64,000 nucleotides of DNA from CAWGMT01 sp963823675. Lineage in GTDB: Bacteria; Planctomycetota; Planctomycetia; Isosphaerales; Isosphaeraceae. This document shows positions 38,001-45,306 of this stretch, one piece after another (within the stretch, counting starts at the first letter, position 1; each line of letters opens with the position of its first letter). A program made the translations under genes and the position numbers. The notes under the pieces are model-generated. The model ran no database searches. It saw only the letters and a list, made by a program, of their open reading frames with translations, and was not told the origin of the DNA. The stretch covers positions 1 through 64,000 of the forward strand of contig CAWGMT010000008.1 of the NCBI GenBank assembly GCA_963823675.1, written 5' to 3'.

Positions 38001-39092
38001 GCCTTGGAGAGGCCCGAGCATCGCGTTGACGTTGAGTAGGTCCGTCGAGGTATAGCCGCTGCCAGTGCCCGTCTTGCCGAATATGTTGTACCCCTCGCTG
38101 GTGAATGTCCCGTACACATCGCCGTCCCAGGTCTCGGACGAATTATAGGCGTTGGCGAACGCGGAATCGCCGACCTGGACATCGCCGGCCGCGGCTGTCG
38201 TATCGATCCCACTGCCGAAGCTGGCCGAATTGCCGGCAAACGTGCTGCACTCGACCATCAGCGTGGCGTCGTTCTCGATCCCCCCACCAAACCCGGCCGT
38301 GTTGTCGGCGATGGTACTATCGATCACTTGTGCCGTACCCCCTGCGTTGTCCAGGGCGCCGCCCTCGAGGCTGGCCGTGTTACCGGAGACGGTGCTCCCG
38401 TTGATTGTGACCGTCCCGGAGTTGTAGATCCCTGCCCCGCTGAATTGGGGCACCAGATTCGAGGCGATCGTGCTGTCCTGCACCGTCAATGTTCCGGAGT
38501 TGTAGATCCCTCCGCCGAAGTCGAAGGTTGCGCTGGTCTGGTTATTCACCACGACGCAGTGATCGAGCGTCAGGGTCCCCTGATTGAGGATTCCGCCGCC
38601 ATCGGCTTCGTTGCTGAAGACCACGCCATTGACGGCGATTCCCCCCGTGATCGTCGAATTCGAGAGGGTCGCATTGGCATTGGGAAGGAGTTGGAAGACA
38701 CGATCGAGACCTGCCGCATTGATGACGGTCTCGCCGGCACCGGCACCATTGATCGTCAGGGTTCCCGATGTGATGTCCAGTTCGCCCGCTGCACCGGTAT
38801 CCGCGCCGGATTGCGGAATGCTCAGCGTGTAGGTGCCCGCCGGCACGGTGATCGTGTTGTTGCCGCCCAGGGCGTCGGCCTCCATGATCGCCGAGCGCAG
38901 GGTAATCACACCGGTGCTCGTCAGCGCCGTCCCACTGCCCGGATGGGCATCCACCGCGTCGGTCGTGCTGTTGACCAGGAAGGTCAACAGCAGGCTCCGC
39001 CGTTCCAGGTTGTCGAACGACAACGCCTTCCGTGCTGTCCGTCGCCGCTGGGCCAACCTCGTCGCTCGCCCGCCGCCCAAGAAACTACGCAT
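29040..39092 (-). CDS. Giant exported beta-helix / Ig-like / dockerin-type protein (3350 aa)
   Basis: Intact 3350-residue frame. A basic leader carries LERRSLLL (residues 29-36), a LEPR-XLL-type motif. Rough order: beta-helix (60-420); PKD domain (420-508, WSVDVNWGDGSTDTTLTPTS); four Big_2-like Ig units (511-871, each with SIAVTPxxPSVAKGLTEQF); beta-helix (880-1250); Ig-like unit; two almost identical 415-residue NosD-like beta-helix units (about 1365-2190; DNYIGTDPTGTIAVPNGVGI); two Ig-like Big_3-type units (2195-2400, TYGQSVTFTATVA); two more Big_2 units; a third beta-helix (2590-2960); an Ig-like unit; a C-terminal cassette; and a dockerin-type pair of EF-hand-like loops (GDFNLDGMVDDSDAGLLSAY and GDTNGDGYVNDSDAGLFGVL) at 3275-3340, ending GGDNGNQL. 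Dockerins bind cohesins and Ca2+, but in Planctomycetes such ends may serve sorting. A surface or matrix role is inferred. Confidence 0.9.
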   Translation of the reverse strand: MRSFLGGGRATRLAQRRRTARKALSFDNLERRSLLLTFLVNSTTDAVDAHPGSGTALTSTGVITLRSAIMEADALGGNNTITVPAGTYTLSIPQSGADTGAAGELDITSGTLTINGAGAGETVINAAGLDRVFQLLPNANATLSNSTITGGIAVNGVVFSNEADGGGILNQGTLTLDHCVVVNNQTSATFDFGGGIYNSGTLTVQDSTIASNLVPQFSGAGIYNSGTVTINGSTVSGNTASLEGGALDNAGGTAQVIDSTIADNTAGFGGGIENDATLMVECSTFAGNSASFGSGIDTTAAAGDVQVGDSAFANAYNSSETWDGDVYGTFTSEGYNIFGKTGTGSGYTSTDLLNVNAMLGPLQGNGGTTFTQALLPGSPAIDAGSNALIPAGITTDQRGAGFARTHNGAVNIGAFEDQISGTAPGSQNATPGVSGSFTLGSFSDQATPATTWSVDVNWGDGSTDTTLTPTSQGSLGNASHTYNTAGAKAVTVTVSDSDGDVGQYSFPVTVTAAALASIAVTPASPSVAKGLTEQFTATGTYTSGSTANLTSQVTWVSATPSVATISSTGLAQSLATGTTNITASLGNVTSPTDTLTVTAPALTSITVTPVNPSVAKGLTEQFAATGTYTDSSTANVTNQVTWASGTTSVATISNTAGSQGLASTLTTGTTAITAALSGITSPSDTLTVAPAALTSIAVAPVNPSVAKGLTEQFTATGTYTDGSTSNLTNQVTWVSGTTSVATISNTAGSQGLASTLTTGATAITAALGGITSPSDTLTVTAAVLTSIAVAPVNPSVPEGLTEQFTATGTYTDGSTANLTSQVTWVSGTTSVATISNTAGSQGLASTLTTGTTAITAALSGITSPSDTLTVTAASPTVYTVTGIGDSPSDPHTATSGDLRYCVGLANANTSNPAGSLVQFSPTVFGTPQTITLGSELILSDTTAQTTIDGPSAELTVTGGGPSSNFRVFAVNIGVTAGISGLTIANGYYASGQGGGLYNGGTATLINVNFSGNSASLGGGLFNAGTAMLTNVTLSGNSGYGGGIANDGAATLTNVAIAGNSAIEGGGILNFGAATLTNVTLSGNSATFGGAIANNGGVTLTNVTIAGNSASSEGGGILNFGTETLTNVTISANSASEGGGICNSDDGTTTMNNTVVASSTDGGDVYIYNGTVSGNDNLIDNTASAGGFTNGVNGNIVGLEPLLAPLGNYGGPTQTMPPLPGSPAIDAGNNALIPAGVTTDQRGQPRIVNGTVDIGAVESQGYTLTPATGSTPQTALPGAAFANPLAVTVTPNDANDPVNGGVIAFTSPTSGASATLSASSAAIANGSASVTATANGTIGAYTVTATASGAAAAASFSLTNVSGLVVTNTADSGPGSLRQAILYADANDSVPETISFQIPTTDPGYANGVFTIQPLSELPVLGQNITIDGTTQTAFTGNTNPFGPVIVLNGAKQSSGDGLELNDDNTVKDLDVNGFQGVGVHMSYSFASNGITNNDNQILDNYIGTDPTGTIAVPNGVGIAIVGWGSPSWQSTGNLIQGNLISGNLTGGIEIGDTNQTQIIGNLIGTDRTGTISLGNGGNGILLGNAGAPSNTIEGNTIAFNTGDGIQDAPDYRYSVAYTTSGHQGNAFLQNSIFSNGLLGIDLRAPGTGGNVDAPAGIPLQNTPGGPHQGANLLQNYPVLSSAVSTASGTVITGMLNSTPDETFHLEFFASPTANASGYGEGKTYLGDTSVTTDASGNASFSLTVPAGDLVGQVLSATATDSGDNTSEFSKDISIQSGYLVTNTNDSGPGSLRQAILNANADDSVPNTISFDIPMTDPGYANGVFTIQPLSELPVLGQNITIDGTTQTAFTGNTNPFGPVIVLNGAKQSSGDGLELNDDNTVKDLDVNGFQGVGVHMSYSFASNGITNNDNQILDNYIGTDPTGTIAVPNGVGIAIVGWGSPSWQSTGNLIQGNLISGNLTGGIEIGDTNQTQIISNLIGTDRTGTISLGNGGNGILLGNAGAPSNTIEGNTIAFNTGDGIQDAPDYRYSVAYTTSGHQGNAFLQNSIFSNGLLGIDLRAPGTGGNVDAPAGIPLQNTPGGPHAGANLLQNYPVLSSAVSTASGTVITGMLNSTPSETFHLEFFASPTANASGYGEGKTYLGDTSVTTDASGNASFSLTVPAGDLVGQVLSATATDSGDNTSEFSKDIPIQSETSLSVGSSLSPSTYGQSVTFTATVAATGSGAGNPTGTVTFDDGSTTLGTGTLSTSNGVTTATYTTAALSVGAGQEITAVYSGDPNFAASTSAALSQTVNQAATTTTVKSLTDPSVYGQSVTFTATVAPTSPGAGNPTGTATFKDGSTTLGSGTLSTSNGVTTATFTTASLSDGAGQEITAVYSGDPNFTTSTSPPLSQTVNPSTPVLTSITVTPASPSAAKGLTEQFTATGTYTDGSTANLTNQVAWASATTLVATISNTAGSQGLASALATGTTAITAALSGITSPSDTLTVTAAALTSIAVAPVNPSVSEGLTEQFTATGTYTDGSTANLTTQVTWASATPSVATISSIGLAQSLATGTTNITAALGGVTSPTDTLTVTAPSPTVYSVTGIGDSPSDSHTATSGDLRYCVGLADANTSNPAGSLIQFSPTVFNVPQTITLAGSGLVLSNTADQTAIAGPSTGVTVSGGGTSSDFSVFTVESGATASMSGLTIANGNTLFSGNNGFGGGVDNYGTVTLTNVALTGNSAFIGGGIQNYGTATLANVTLSGNAANTGGGIENDGTATLTNVTLSGNSATDGGAIDNRGGAVLTVADATLTGNSASYLGNAGFGGGVFNWQNGTVSLTNVTLSGNSTLGEGGGFASEGAATLTNVTLSGNSASLGGGGIADIFGSTLVLNNCIVGNSTSGGNILGSVSGHNNLIDDASSAGGFTNGVNGNIVGLEPLLAPLGNYGGPTETMPPLPGSPAIGAGSAALIPSGITTDQRGEPRTVNGAVDIGAVESQGYTLTPATGSTPQTAFIGAAFPNPLAVGVTPNYASDPVNGGVITFTAPTSGASATLSAASATITNGAASVNATANATAGSYVVSASAVGVSTPASFHLTNTPSLPSWLATGSAATWNAGTKTLTVTGAATITADPGSDAPNVVASGAAAVLTIQPTTVGFVNLGGITLTGGASIIVPSVGAARTHTYHNVIVLDSNGTTVPTFSIDSSSKLDLQDNDMIIQNGGSELSTIQGLAQTGADYPNNDWTGKGLTSSVAASNDANQGYEQTLLAVALNGSLPSGPFTSLQAGSGTLALGPNDIIVKYTYNGDFNLDGMVDDSDAGLLSAYYAPGVPYGAPGTAFEYGDTNGDGYVNDSDAGLFGVLYGLGTGGDNGNQL
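32524..35013 (-). repeat. Tandem duplication, two units of 1245 bp
   Basis: The segment 32524-33768 recurs at 33769-35013 with an exact offset of 1245 bp (415 codons), so the frame is kept. Identity is nearly complete over about 32540-33640 versus 33785-34885 with only scattered single changes, for example around the AACACGCCGTTGGCGTA tract. Similarity then falls off toward 33760/35000. It encodes two NosD-like beta-helix units of the giant protein. Confidence 0.9.
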
Positions 39093-39248
39093 CGAATCCC
39101 CCTCTCAGGTGCTCGTACCAGTATGATTTCACGTCGAAACTGCTTCGCCCGGTGTGACAACGAAATCGGCAAGTCTGGTCCCCGAATCACGGTCACGGGC
39201 CTGGCCATTTACTGGGCCCCTTCCTCACGACTCCTCGCAAACGTCTTG

Positions 39249-40131
39249 TCACTTGAGTCCCAGGAATTTCCGATAGTCGATTCTTTGCCTCAGTTCAGCG
39301 ATCTTCTGCCCGGCCAATAGGGCTTGGGGCGTTCCAGGGTGCTTGTGAATCACCTGCTGGAAAGAGGCGAGTGCGCCCTGGAGGTTTCCAGCCTGCTCGA
39401 TGCCTCGGGCCATGCGCAGGCGCCGGTCGGCCAGCGCTCCGGCATCAACGACTCCAGCCGCACGAGCCTGGCCCGCCATCGGTCCGGCGAGCCCGCGCCG
39501 GGGCCTGAGGAGCTCGCACTTCGAAATTGCCAGCCCCCGGATTCAAACCGCCCGCAAGACGCGCTTCCTGTAATCGCCTGAGCTCTAGTTGAGCGCGGTC
39601 GATCTCGGCCTGAACCTGGCGCCGGTTCTGCTCCCGACCCCGCGCTTGATTCATCTCGTCCAGGGATCGTTGCAGGCCGGTTATCTGATCCCGGATGCGC
39701 CGCTCGTTCTCCTGGTTCATTCGGTTCCGATTCAACTGGTCTCGGATTCCCCGCTGGATGTCCATCTGGTTGCGTAGCATCTGCTGCTGGGCAATCGTGT
39801 TGCGAAAGCTCTGGTTGATCCCGCTCTGAATCGACTCGGGCATTGCCGCCTGGAAACCGCCTCCCGATGCGTGAGGAACTTGGAACGAAGGCCGATAGCC
39901 CGTGGACGGGGGCGTGAAGCGCGAAAATGACGGCTGGGCCGTGAAGTGGGGAATCGATGGCTGCGGATTGAAGTCGGGAATCGATGCGGCCGGTGAGGGT
40001 GCCCCATGACCGAACCCTTGAGCCATGCAAGGAGTGGCGCCTGGAGCCGCGACCATCAAGAGGGCCAGCGTCGGAATCGCGCAGTGTGGTGATCCCACCG
40101 TCCGGCTCGGGGATCGGGATGCAGCGAACAT
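39249..40131 (-). CDS. Small exported coiled-coil protein (one frameshift)
   Basis: From ATG 40131, with AGGAGGTG just upstream, a signal-peptide-like start (CAIPTLALLMVAAPGATPCM, then AQG) is followed by a Pro/Phe-rich segment (FNPQPSIPHFTAQPSFSRF) and a long charged coiled coil (RNQMDIQRGIRDQLNRNRMN, AEIDRAQLELRRLQEARLAG). Near 39485 the frame shifts: the first frame runs to a stop at 39445, while the biological continuation (GIEQAGNLQGALASFQQVIH, AELRQRIDYRKFLGLK) reads in another frame to the stop at 39249 and looks TPR-like. A shortened paralog at 51798-52094 joins the same start to the same end, which supports reading both frames as one gene. Function is unknown. It is upstream of, and on the same strand as, the giant gene, 156 bp away. 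Confidence 0.7.
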
Positions 40132-40220
40132 GGAACACCTCCTGCACGCGGTTGAACTTTGTGGCGATCCTGTAGTCCATCCGAACTATTAACCGAGAGA
40201 ATCGCCCGCAATCTGACAAC
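40132..40220 (-). promoter_or_regulatory. Conserved 5' region of the coiled-coil protein gene
   Basis: The 85 or so bases upstream of the start match the region upstream of the paralog at 52095-52190 (CAGATTG.CGG.GAT.C.CTCGGTTAATAGT on the minus strand, and AGGAGGTGTTC at the ribosome binding site). Conservation suggests promoter and leader function; a TTAATAGT box could be a -10 region, but I cannot assign a -35 element with fitting spacing. Confidence 0.45.
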
Positions 40221-40508
40221 TTTTCGCCGACACGAATGAATTTCGCGCTCATCTCGAGCCGTTTGCTCACTCCCGACCTCAATCGTCCGGTTCTTGCTTT
40301 GGCGGCCGGCGTCGGATAGACTTCGAACTCGGCGACGGTCCGGTGAACGAAGCGAAGGCCGACGAGCGAAATGGATCGCTCCTCACTCATAGATCGCGTA
40401 CCCGGCGAAACCGCCAATTTTTCGATCCGGGCGATCCTCGGGGCCAGCGTAGACGGTTCCGGCGGCAGAGTTGCGGCTCGTCAACGACGGGCATGGAGAC
40501 CGCCCACC
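40221..40508. other. Spacer between divergent genes
   Basis: This is the rest of the region between the minus-strand coiled-coil gene and the plus-strand sigma factor. It holds a possible N-terminal extension of the sigma factor (in-frame ATG at 40371), but I see no gene of its own, no tRNA and no repeat in it. Confidence 0.4.
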
Positions 40509-41192
40509 ATGGCCTCGCGCATCCCACTGAACCTCCGCCTGGACGACCTCTCGCTCGACCGGCTCGTGGACCTGATTCACGAGCGAGCCGACCGGGGATG
40601 CGCTTCCGATCCGGAAATCGAAGGCTACCTCGTCGCCGTATATCAACGGATTCGCCAGGCACTGACCGAGCGGTTCGGGGACCGCGATTTTGTCGACGAC
40701 GCGGCCGACTCCGCGCTCGGTACGCTCCTGCGGCGGATCCGGGCCGGTGAGTCCCTGGGGGACGGCCGCGGAACCATCGCCGACTTTCTGGCCACCATCG
40801 CGCTGGACAAGGCCTTTGCGTGCCAGCGCCGCCGCGAATTCAATCTGGGGCCCGACCCGGCCGACCCTTCGCCCACGCCGGCCGACGAGGCAATGCGCAC
40901 CGAGTCGGAGGCAGAGCGGCGTTATCTGCACCAGCTCATGCAACAGGAGCTGGACAATGCCCTGGCCGAAATGGAGCCGTATCTCGAGAACGAGCGGCAC
41001 CGAACGATCTTTCAGATTCTCTTCGACGAAGCTTACGGCGGCGCCAAGCGGAGCAATACAGAGATCGCCGTCGAGGCCCGATGCTCGGTGCGCACCGTCG
41101 AGCGGGTCAGGCGCGATTTCCGCTCGCTCTGGCTGCCGCGCGTCACGGAAGCACGGCGGTCGCTGCGGGCGCGGCTCGAAACGGTGCAGTAA
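40509..41192 (+). CDS. ECF-like sigma factor
   Basis: 228 residues from ATG 40509 (GGAG about 18 bases upstream). An in-frame ATG at 40371 would add 46 residues without homology. A region 2-like part is at about 20-115 (DPEIEGYLVAVYQRIRQALT, DFVDDAADSALGTLLRRIRA, IADFLATIALDKAFACQRRR) and a region 4-like helix-turn-helix at about 165-215 (SNTEIAVEARCSVRTVERVR, RDFRSLWLPRV). It is more divergent than the other two sigma factors in the window and could also be called an RpoE-like regulator. The kinase-TPR gene starts 53 bases downstream, making the third sigma-kinase pair here. Confidence 0.75.
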   Translation: MASRIPLNLRLDDLSLDRLVDLIHERADRGCASDPEIEGYLVAVYQRIRQALTERFGDRDFVDDAADSALGTLLRRIRAGESLGDGRGTIADFLATIALDKAFACQRRREFNLGPDPADPSPTPADEAMRTESEAERRYLHQLMQQELDNALAEMEPYLENERHRTIFQILFDEAYGGAKRSNTEIAVEARCSVRTVERVRRDFRSLWLPRVTEARRSLRARLETVQ

Positions 41193-41245
41193 CTCCTCCC
41201 GGCGAGAGCCATTGCCAGGGTCGGTGAGATCCAGGAGAGCTCACG

Positions 41246-42049
41246 ATGGCCGATCGAGGTTGGGACGGGTTATCCGGCAGCGAGTTGAAGGTGCTCGCGG
41301 CCATCGTCGAGCGCTTCGAGGACGCCTGGAGCACCGGCACTCCCCCGGACCTGCCAACCTTCTTGGCGGAGGCCGGCGACGATCCGGCCACTCGTCCCGT
41401 GGTGCTGGAAGAACTGGTCCGCATCGACCTGGAGTACCGCTGGCGCACGCCCCGCGGCGACGGGCACGGCGCTCCGCGTATGCCAGCATCTGCCGACCCT
41501 CATTTGCGTCCTGGCCCGCTGTCCCTGGAAGAATATGTCGACTGGCTGCCGGTGCTGGGCCCACTCGAAAAACTGCCGGTGGACCTGATCGTGGAGGAGT
41601 ACCGGGCCCGGACCCGCTGGGGTGATCGACCGGACCACGGCATCTACGCGGCCCGATTCCCGGAACAGGCGACGGCGATCCTCGCCGCATTTGCGCGTGC
41701 CGCCCAGCTCGATTCGACCGTGGACCACGGCTCGGCCGCCCGCAGCGCCGACAGCGACCGGACAAGCCCCGGCGAAAAGGCGCCGGCCTGGGCCGAGCGC
41801 TACGAGCTGATCGACCTGCACGGCAGCGGCGGCCTGGGACGGGTCTGGCGCGCCTATGACCACGACCTGGAACGCGACGTCGCACTCAAGGAGATCCGGC
41901 CCGCCCTGGCGCGCGACCCGAGGGTCCGCGCGCGGTTCCTGCGCAAGGCGCGGCTCACCGGGCGGCTCGAGCACCCGAGCATCGTCCCGGTTCACGAGCT
42001 GCGCGGCGCTCCGAGAGCGAGCCGCTCTACTACATCATGCGGCTGGTGA
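41246..42049 (+). CDS. Kinase-TPR protein, segment 1: N-terminus and start of kinase domain
   Basis: True start ATG 41246, with GGAG (GATCCAGGAGAGCTC) about 10 bases upstream. It reads the N-terminal helical region and the kinase N-lobe with GSGGLGRVWRAYD, the catalytic Lys in VALKEIRP, and EHPSIVPVHEL. The frame breaks near 42005, so the C-terminal end is out of frame. Confidence 0.75.
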   Translation: MADRGWDGLSGSELKVLAAIVERFEDAWSTGTPPDLPTFLAEAGDDPATRPVVLEELVRIDLEYRWRTPRGDGHGAPRMPASADPHLRPGPLSLEEYVDWLPVLGPLEKLPVDLIVEEYRARTRWGDRPDHGIYAARFPEQATAILAAFARAAQLDSTVDHGSAARSADSDRTSPGEKAPAWAERYELIDLHGSGGLGRVWRAYDHDLERDVALKEIRPALARDPRVRARFLRKARLTGRLEHPSIVPVHELRGAPRASRSTTSCGW

Positions 42050-42600
42050 AGGGGCGAACACTGGCCGAAGCGGCAATTTCCTACCATAAGGAGCGCGGCG
42101 CCGGCCGGGCAGGTTCGATCGAGTTTCGGGCACTGCTGGGAGCCTTGGTCAGCATCAGTAACGCCATCGCCTTTGCCCACGCGCGCGGTGTGATTCATCG
42201 CGACTTGAAGGGCCCCAATGTCGTGCTCGGCGAGTTCGGAGAGGTGCTCGTGCTCGATTGGGGGCTCGCCCGCGCGACCAGGCGGCCCGACGACGCCGGA
42301 TCGGAAAGCTCGCCCAGCGGAGCCGTCTCGCCCGATTCGCCGGGCGACACTGCGCCCGGAGAGCTGCTCGGGACCCCCTCCTACATGGCGCCGGAACAAG
42401 CCGGCGGGCAGACCGACAAGATCGACCAACGCACCGACGTGTACGGACTCGGGGCCATTCTCTACGAGATCCTGACCGGCCGGCCGCCCTACGTGGGGCC
42501 CGGCGCTGAGGACGTGCTGGCTCAGGTGCGCAAGGGTGCGCCGTGCGGCCGCGCGCGATCGCTCCCAATACGCCACGGGCGCTCGAGGCTGTCTGCTTGA
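42037..42600 (+). CDS. Kinase-TPR protein, segment 2: catalytic core
   Basis: This frame carries the catalytic loop HRDLKGPNVVLG, the metal-binding DWG in VLDWGLARAT, and the activation-to-helix F part (GTPSYMAPEQAGGQ, DVYGLGAILYEILTGRPPY). The ATG at 42037 is internal (MRLVKGRTLAEA, normally preceded by LYYI, which is in another frame). It breaks near 42540. Confidence 0.7.
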   Translation: MRLVKGRTLAEAAISYHKERGAGRAGSIEFRALLGALVSISNAIAFAHARGVIHRDLKGPNVVLGEFGEVLVLDWGLARATRRPDDAGSESSPSGAVSPDSPGDTAPGELLGTPSYMAPEQAGGQTDKIDQRTDVYGLGAILYEILTGRPPYVGPGAEDVLAQVRKGAPCGRARSLPIRHGRSRLSA

Positions 42601-42998
42601 AGGCGATCGCGCGCCAGCCGTCCGAGCGTTACCCATCGGCCGCCACCTTCGCCGCGGATCTCGAGCGCTGGCTGGCGGATGAGCCGGTCTCGGCCTGGCG
42701 CGAGCCGGCGCTCGTCCGCCTGGGACGTTGGGGGCGCCGGCACAAGCCGCTGGCGGCCGCTGTCCTGGCACTGCTCGTCACGGCGACGATCGCCCTGGCC
42801 ACCGGCTACGTCCTCGTCAGCCGCGAAAAGGACCGCGCCGATCTCCGCTCGCGACAGGCCCGCCGGGCCGTCGACGAGATGTACACCCAGGTCGCCGAGC
42901 GATGGCTGGCCGATCAGCCTCGCATGCAACCCATTCAGCGCGAGTTTCTCGAGAAGGCGCTGCGGTTCTACGAGGAGTTTGCGCGAGCGGTCCAGTGA
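42543..42998 (+). CDS. Kinase-TPR protein, segment 3: kinase end and membrane segment
   Basis: Reads the end of the kinase domain (CLKAIARQPSERYPSAATFA, DLERWLADEPVSAWREP), one membrane helix (AAAVLALLVTATIALATGYV) and a charged linker (SREKDRADLRSRQARRAVDE). The frame breaks near 42995 where the TPR part continues in another frame. Confidence 0.7.
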   Translation: MRPRAIAPNTPRALEAVCLKAIARQPSERYPSAATFAADLERWLADEPVSAWREPALVRLGRWGRRHKPLAAAVLALLVTATIALATGYVLVSREKDRADLRSRQARRAVDEMYTQVAERWLADQPRMQPIQREFLEKALRFYEEFARAVQ

Positions 42999-45240
42999 TC
43001 CCGCCGTTCGCCGTGGGGTGGGACTCGCCCAACGGCACGTCGGTGATATTCAATCAAGACTGGGCGACCACGGCCAGGCTGAGCAGGCTTATCGCCGGGC
43101 GATCGCCATGCAGCAGGCGTTGGCCGACAATACCCCGGGAAACCTCGACCATCGGGCCGACCTGGCGGTGAGCCACAACAATCTCGGCTTCGAGCTCGTC
43201 GCCCTCAGCCGGCCCGACGAGGCCGAAGCGGCTTATCGCCATGCCATCGAGATCCAGGAAAAGCTGGTCGCCACCCGCGAGTCACCAGAGTTCAGGTCCG
43301 CGCTGGCCCAGAGCTGGGGCAACCTCGGCGACCTCTACCGGTCCATCGGCAAGATGCGGGATGCGGAGCAGGCATTCGAGCAGTCCTTGAACCTGAACCG
43401 CGCGTTGGCGGCAGGCAAACCCGCCGACCTGGAGCGCCAGCGCGATCTGGCCAGCTCTCTGGTCAGCATCGGCTTGGTGCTGGAGAACAGTCGTCGTCCG
43501 GACGAGGCGGTGGCACGGTTACGCGAGGCCCTCGATTTGCAAAATCGGATCGTCGCCAGTCCCGCCGCCCGGCCGGATTACCGTATGGAGCTTGCCAATA
43601 GCGAGACCCACATCGGACGGGTCCTTAAATCCGTGGGAAGGCTGAACGAGGCCGAGCAGGCCCTGACCTCGGCGCGGAACATCCTGGAGCGGCTGGTGGC
43701 GGATTATCCGGACGTCCCGCGTTATCGCATGGAGCTGGTTGCCAACCTCAACAGCCTGGCGCTTCTGCTGCGGGACAACGGCAAACCGACCGACGCCGAG
43801 TTAGTCTATCGCCGCGCCATCGAACGACAGCAAGAGCTCGTCGAGCGGTATCCCGAGCTGCCTGAGCACGCCAAGACCCTCGGTGGCATCACAACAAACC
43901 TCGCCGTGCTCCTGGCCTCGACCGGACGTGCCGACGAGGCTGAGCAGATCATCCAGAAAAGCCTGGACAAAATGGAGAAACTGGCCGCCCGCTTTCCGAC
44001 GGTGCCGGACTATGCTTACGCCCTGGCGATCACCTACCACACCCTGGGCAACCTTCGGAACATCACCGGCCGCGCCGCGCCCGCAGAACAAGCCTTCCGG
44101 CGGGCTGTCGAGCTCTATGAAGCGCTGACGGCACTTTCCCCCGATGTCAGCCTGTACCAGCAACATCTGGCGGGCAGCCTGAGCGGCCTGGGAACGCTGC
44201 TGGCCGACCACGGTAAGCCGGACGAGGGCGTCCGGGCGGTGCAACGCGCACTGGGGATACAGGACCGGCTGATGACCGATAATCCCAAGAACCTGAATTA
44301 CCGATTGGAACTGGCGACCACGCTGAACAACCTCGGGATCCGCTTGATGAACCTCGGAGCCTCCGCCGACGCGGAGCGGGCCTACCGCAGGTCCCTCGAC
44401 CTCCGCCAGAAACTCTCGCAAGAGGTCCCGGGCCAGCCCGTTTTCGTGAGCGACTGGTCCGCCAGCTTGAATAACCTCGGCCAGCTTCTCTCCAGTCTGG
44501 ATCGCCCCGACGAGGCCGGGCCGGCCCTGCGCCAGGCGCTGGAGCTGCGAGAGCGGCTGGTGCGCGAGCACCCGAAGGTGATCCAGTACGCGATCGACCT
44601 GGCCGGCGGGTATGGCAACCTCGGGCGGTTCCAGCGGATGACCGGCCATCCCGAGGAGTCGCTCGCCTGGTTCGGACGCGCTATTCGAACGTGCGAAGAC
44701 GTGCTCCGCCGTAAGCCAGGCCTCGTGGAACCCCGATCGGTTCTCCGCAACGCTTTCGCGAGCCGGTCGCTCGCGCTCGCCGCCCTAGGCAAGTACAAGG
44801 ATGCCTTGGCGGACGTCGAGCGTGCGATGGAGGTGGAAGGCAACGGACCGCGGCGAAACGCGTTGCTGGTCGATCGAGCGCTGGTAGTGGCCCGCCTGGG
44901 TGACTATAGGCGGGCTGCGGCCGATGCGGAAGCCCTGACCCGGGGCCAGCGGCGAACCGGCCGGGAGTACTACAACCTGGCCTGCGTCCTGTCCGTTGCC
45001 TCGGCGACCGCCCGCGCCGACGCTCGTCTCGCACCGGAGGAGGCCGCCCAGCATGCAGACTCCTACGCCGCCCGGGCCGTCGAGCTGCTCAGCGCAGCCT
45101 ACGCAGAGGGGTACTTCACTGAGGCCGGCGCCGTGCGAGACCTCCTCGGTAACCGTGACCTCGACCCGATTCGCACCCGAGCCGACTTCCAAGCTGCCCT
45201 GCCAGATTGGGCCTTTCCGGTGAACCCCTTCGCCCGTTGA
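42679..45240 (+). CDS. Kinase-TPR protein, segment 4: TPR repeats
   Basis: Only the part from about 43000 is in the biological frame; the Ser/Arg-rich first about 105 codons are the shadow of segment 3. From there about 740 residues of tandem TPR or Sel1-like helical pairs run to the stop (NNLGIRLMNLGASADAERAY, GYGNLGRFQRMTGHPEESLA). The C-terminal end reads DPIRTRADFQAALPDW, a known finish for planctomycete kinase-TPR proteins. Confidence 0.7.
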   Translation: MSRSRPGASRRSSAWDVGGAGTSRWRPLSWHCSSRRRSPWPPATSSSAAKRTAPISARDRPAGPSTRCTPRSPSDGWPISLACNPFSASFSRRRCGSTRSLRERSSDPAVRRGVGLAQRHVGDIQSRLGDHGQAEQAYRRAIAMQQALADNTPGNLDHRADLAVSHNNLGFELVALSRPDEAEAAYRHAIEIQEKLVATRESPEFRSALAQSWGNLGDLYRSIGKMRDAEQAFEQSLNLNRALAAGKPADLERQRDLASSLVSIGLVLENSRRPDEAVARLREALDLQNRIVASPAARPDYRMELANSETHIGRVLKSVGRLNEAEQALTSARNILERLVADYPDVPRYRMELVANLNSLALLLRDNGKPTDAELVYRRAIERQQELVERYPELPEHAKTLGGITTNLAVLLASTGRADEAEQIIQKSLDKMEKLAARFPTVPDYAYALAITYHTLGNLRNITGRAAPAEQAFRRAVELYEALTALSPDVSLYQQHLAGSLSGLGTLLADHGKPDEGVRAVQRALGIQDRLMTDNPKNLNYRLELATTLNNLGIRLMNLGASADAERAYRRSLDLRQKLSQEVPGQPVFVSDWSASLNNLGQLLSSLDRPDEAGPALRQALELRERLVREHPKVIQYAIDLAGGYGNLGRFQRMTGHPEESLAWFGRAIRTCEDVLRRKPGLVEPRSVLRNAFASRSLALAALGKYKDALADVERAMEVEGNGPRRNALLVDRALVVARLGDYRRAAADAEALTRGQRRTGREYYNLACVLSVASATARADARLAPEEAAQHADSYAARAVELLSAAYAEGYFTEAGAVRDLLGNRDLDPIRTRADFQAALPDWAFPVNPFAR

Positions 45241-45306
45241 GACGCACTCCTAAGCTTGTGTCGTGCCGTCACTCCCTCCGTCAAGGTAGTGAAGTCATGA
45301 GATGAA

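Larger units (their letters stand above)
41246..45240 (+). pseudogene. Ser/Thr kinase with TPR extension, three frameshifts
   Basis: One gene of about 1330 codons, read across frameshifts near 42005, 42540 and 42995. The N-terminal helical region (VERFEDAWSTGTPPDLPTFL) is like that of planctomycete kinases. The kinase domain begins at about residue 187 (YELIDLHGSGGLGRVWRAYD, VALKEIRP) and continues with HRDLKGPNVVLG, LDWGLAR (DWG replaces DFG, as is common in this kinase group) and GTPSYMAPEQAGGQ. It ends with CLKAIARQPSERY and a membrane segment (AAAVLALLVTATIALATGYV). The rest, about 43000-45240, is a long series of TPR units (AEQAYRRAIAMQQALADNTP, NNLGFELVALSRPDEAEAAY), a protein-binding sensor. 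Domain order is continuous through all breaks, so assembly indels or very recent inactivation fit best. It follows the sigma factor by 53 bases. Confidence 0.8.
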
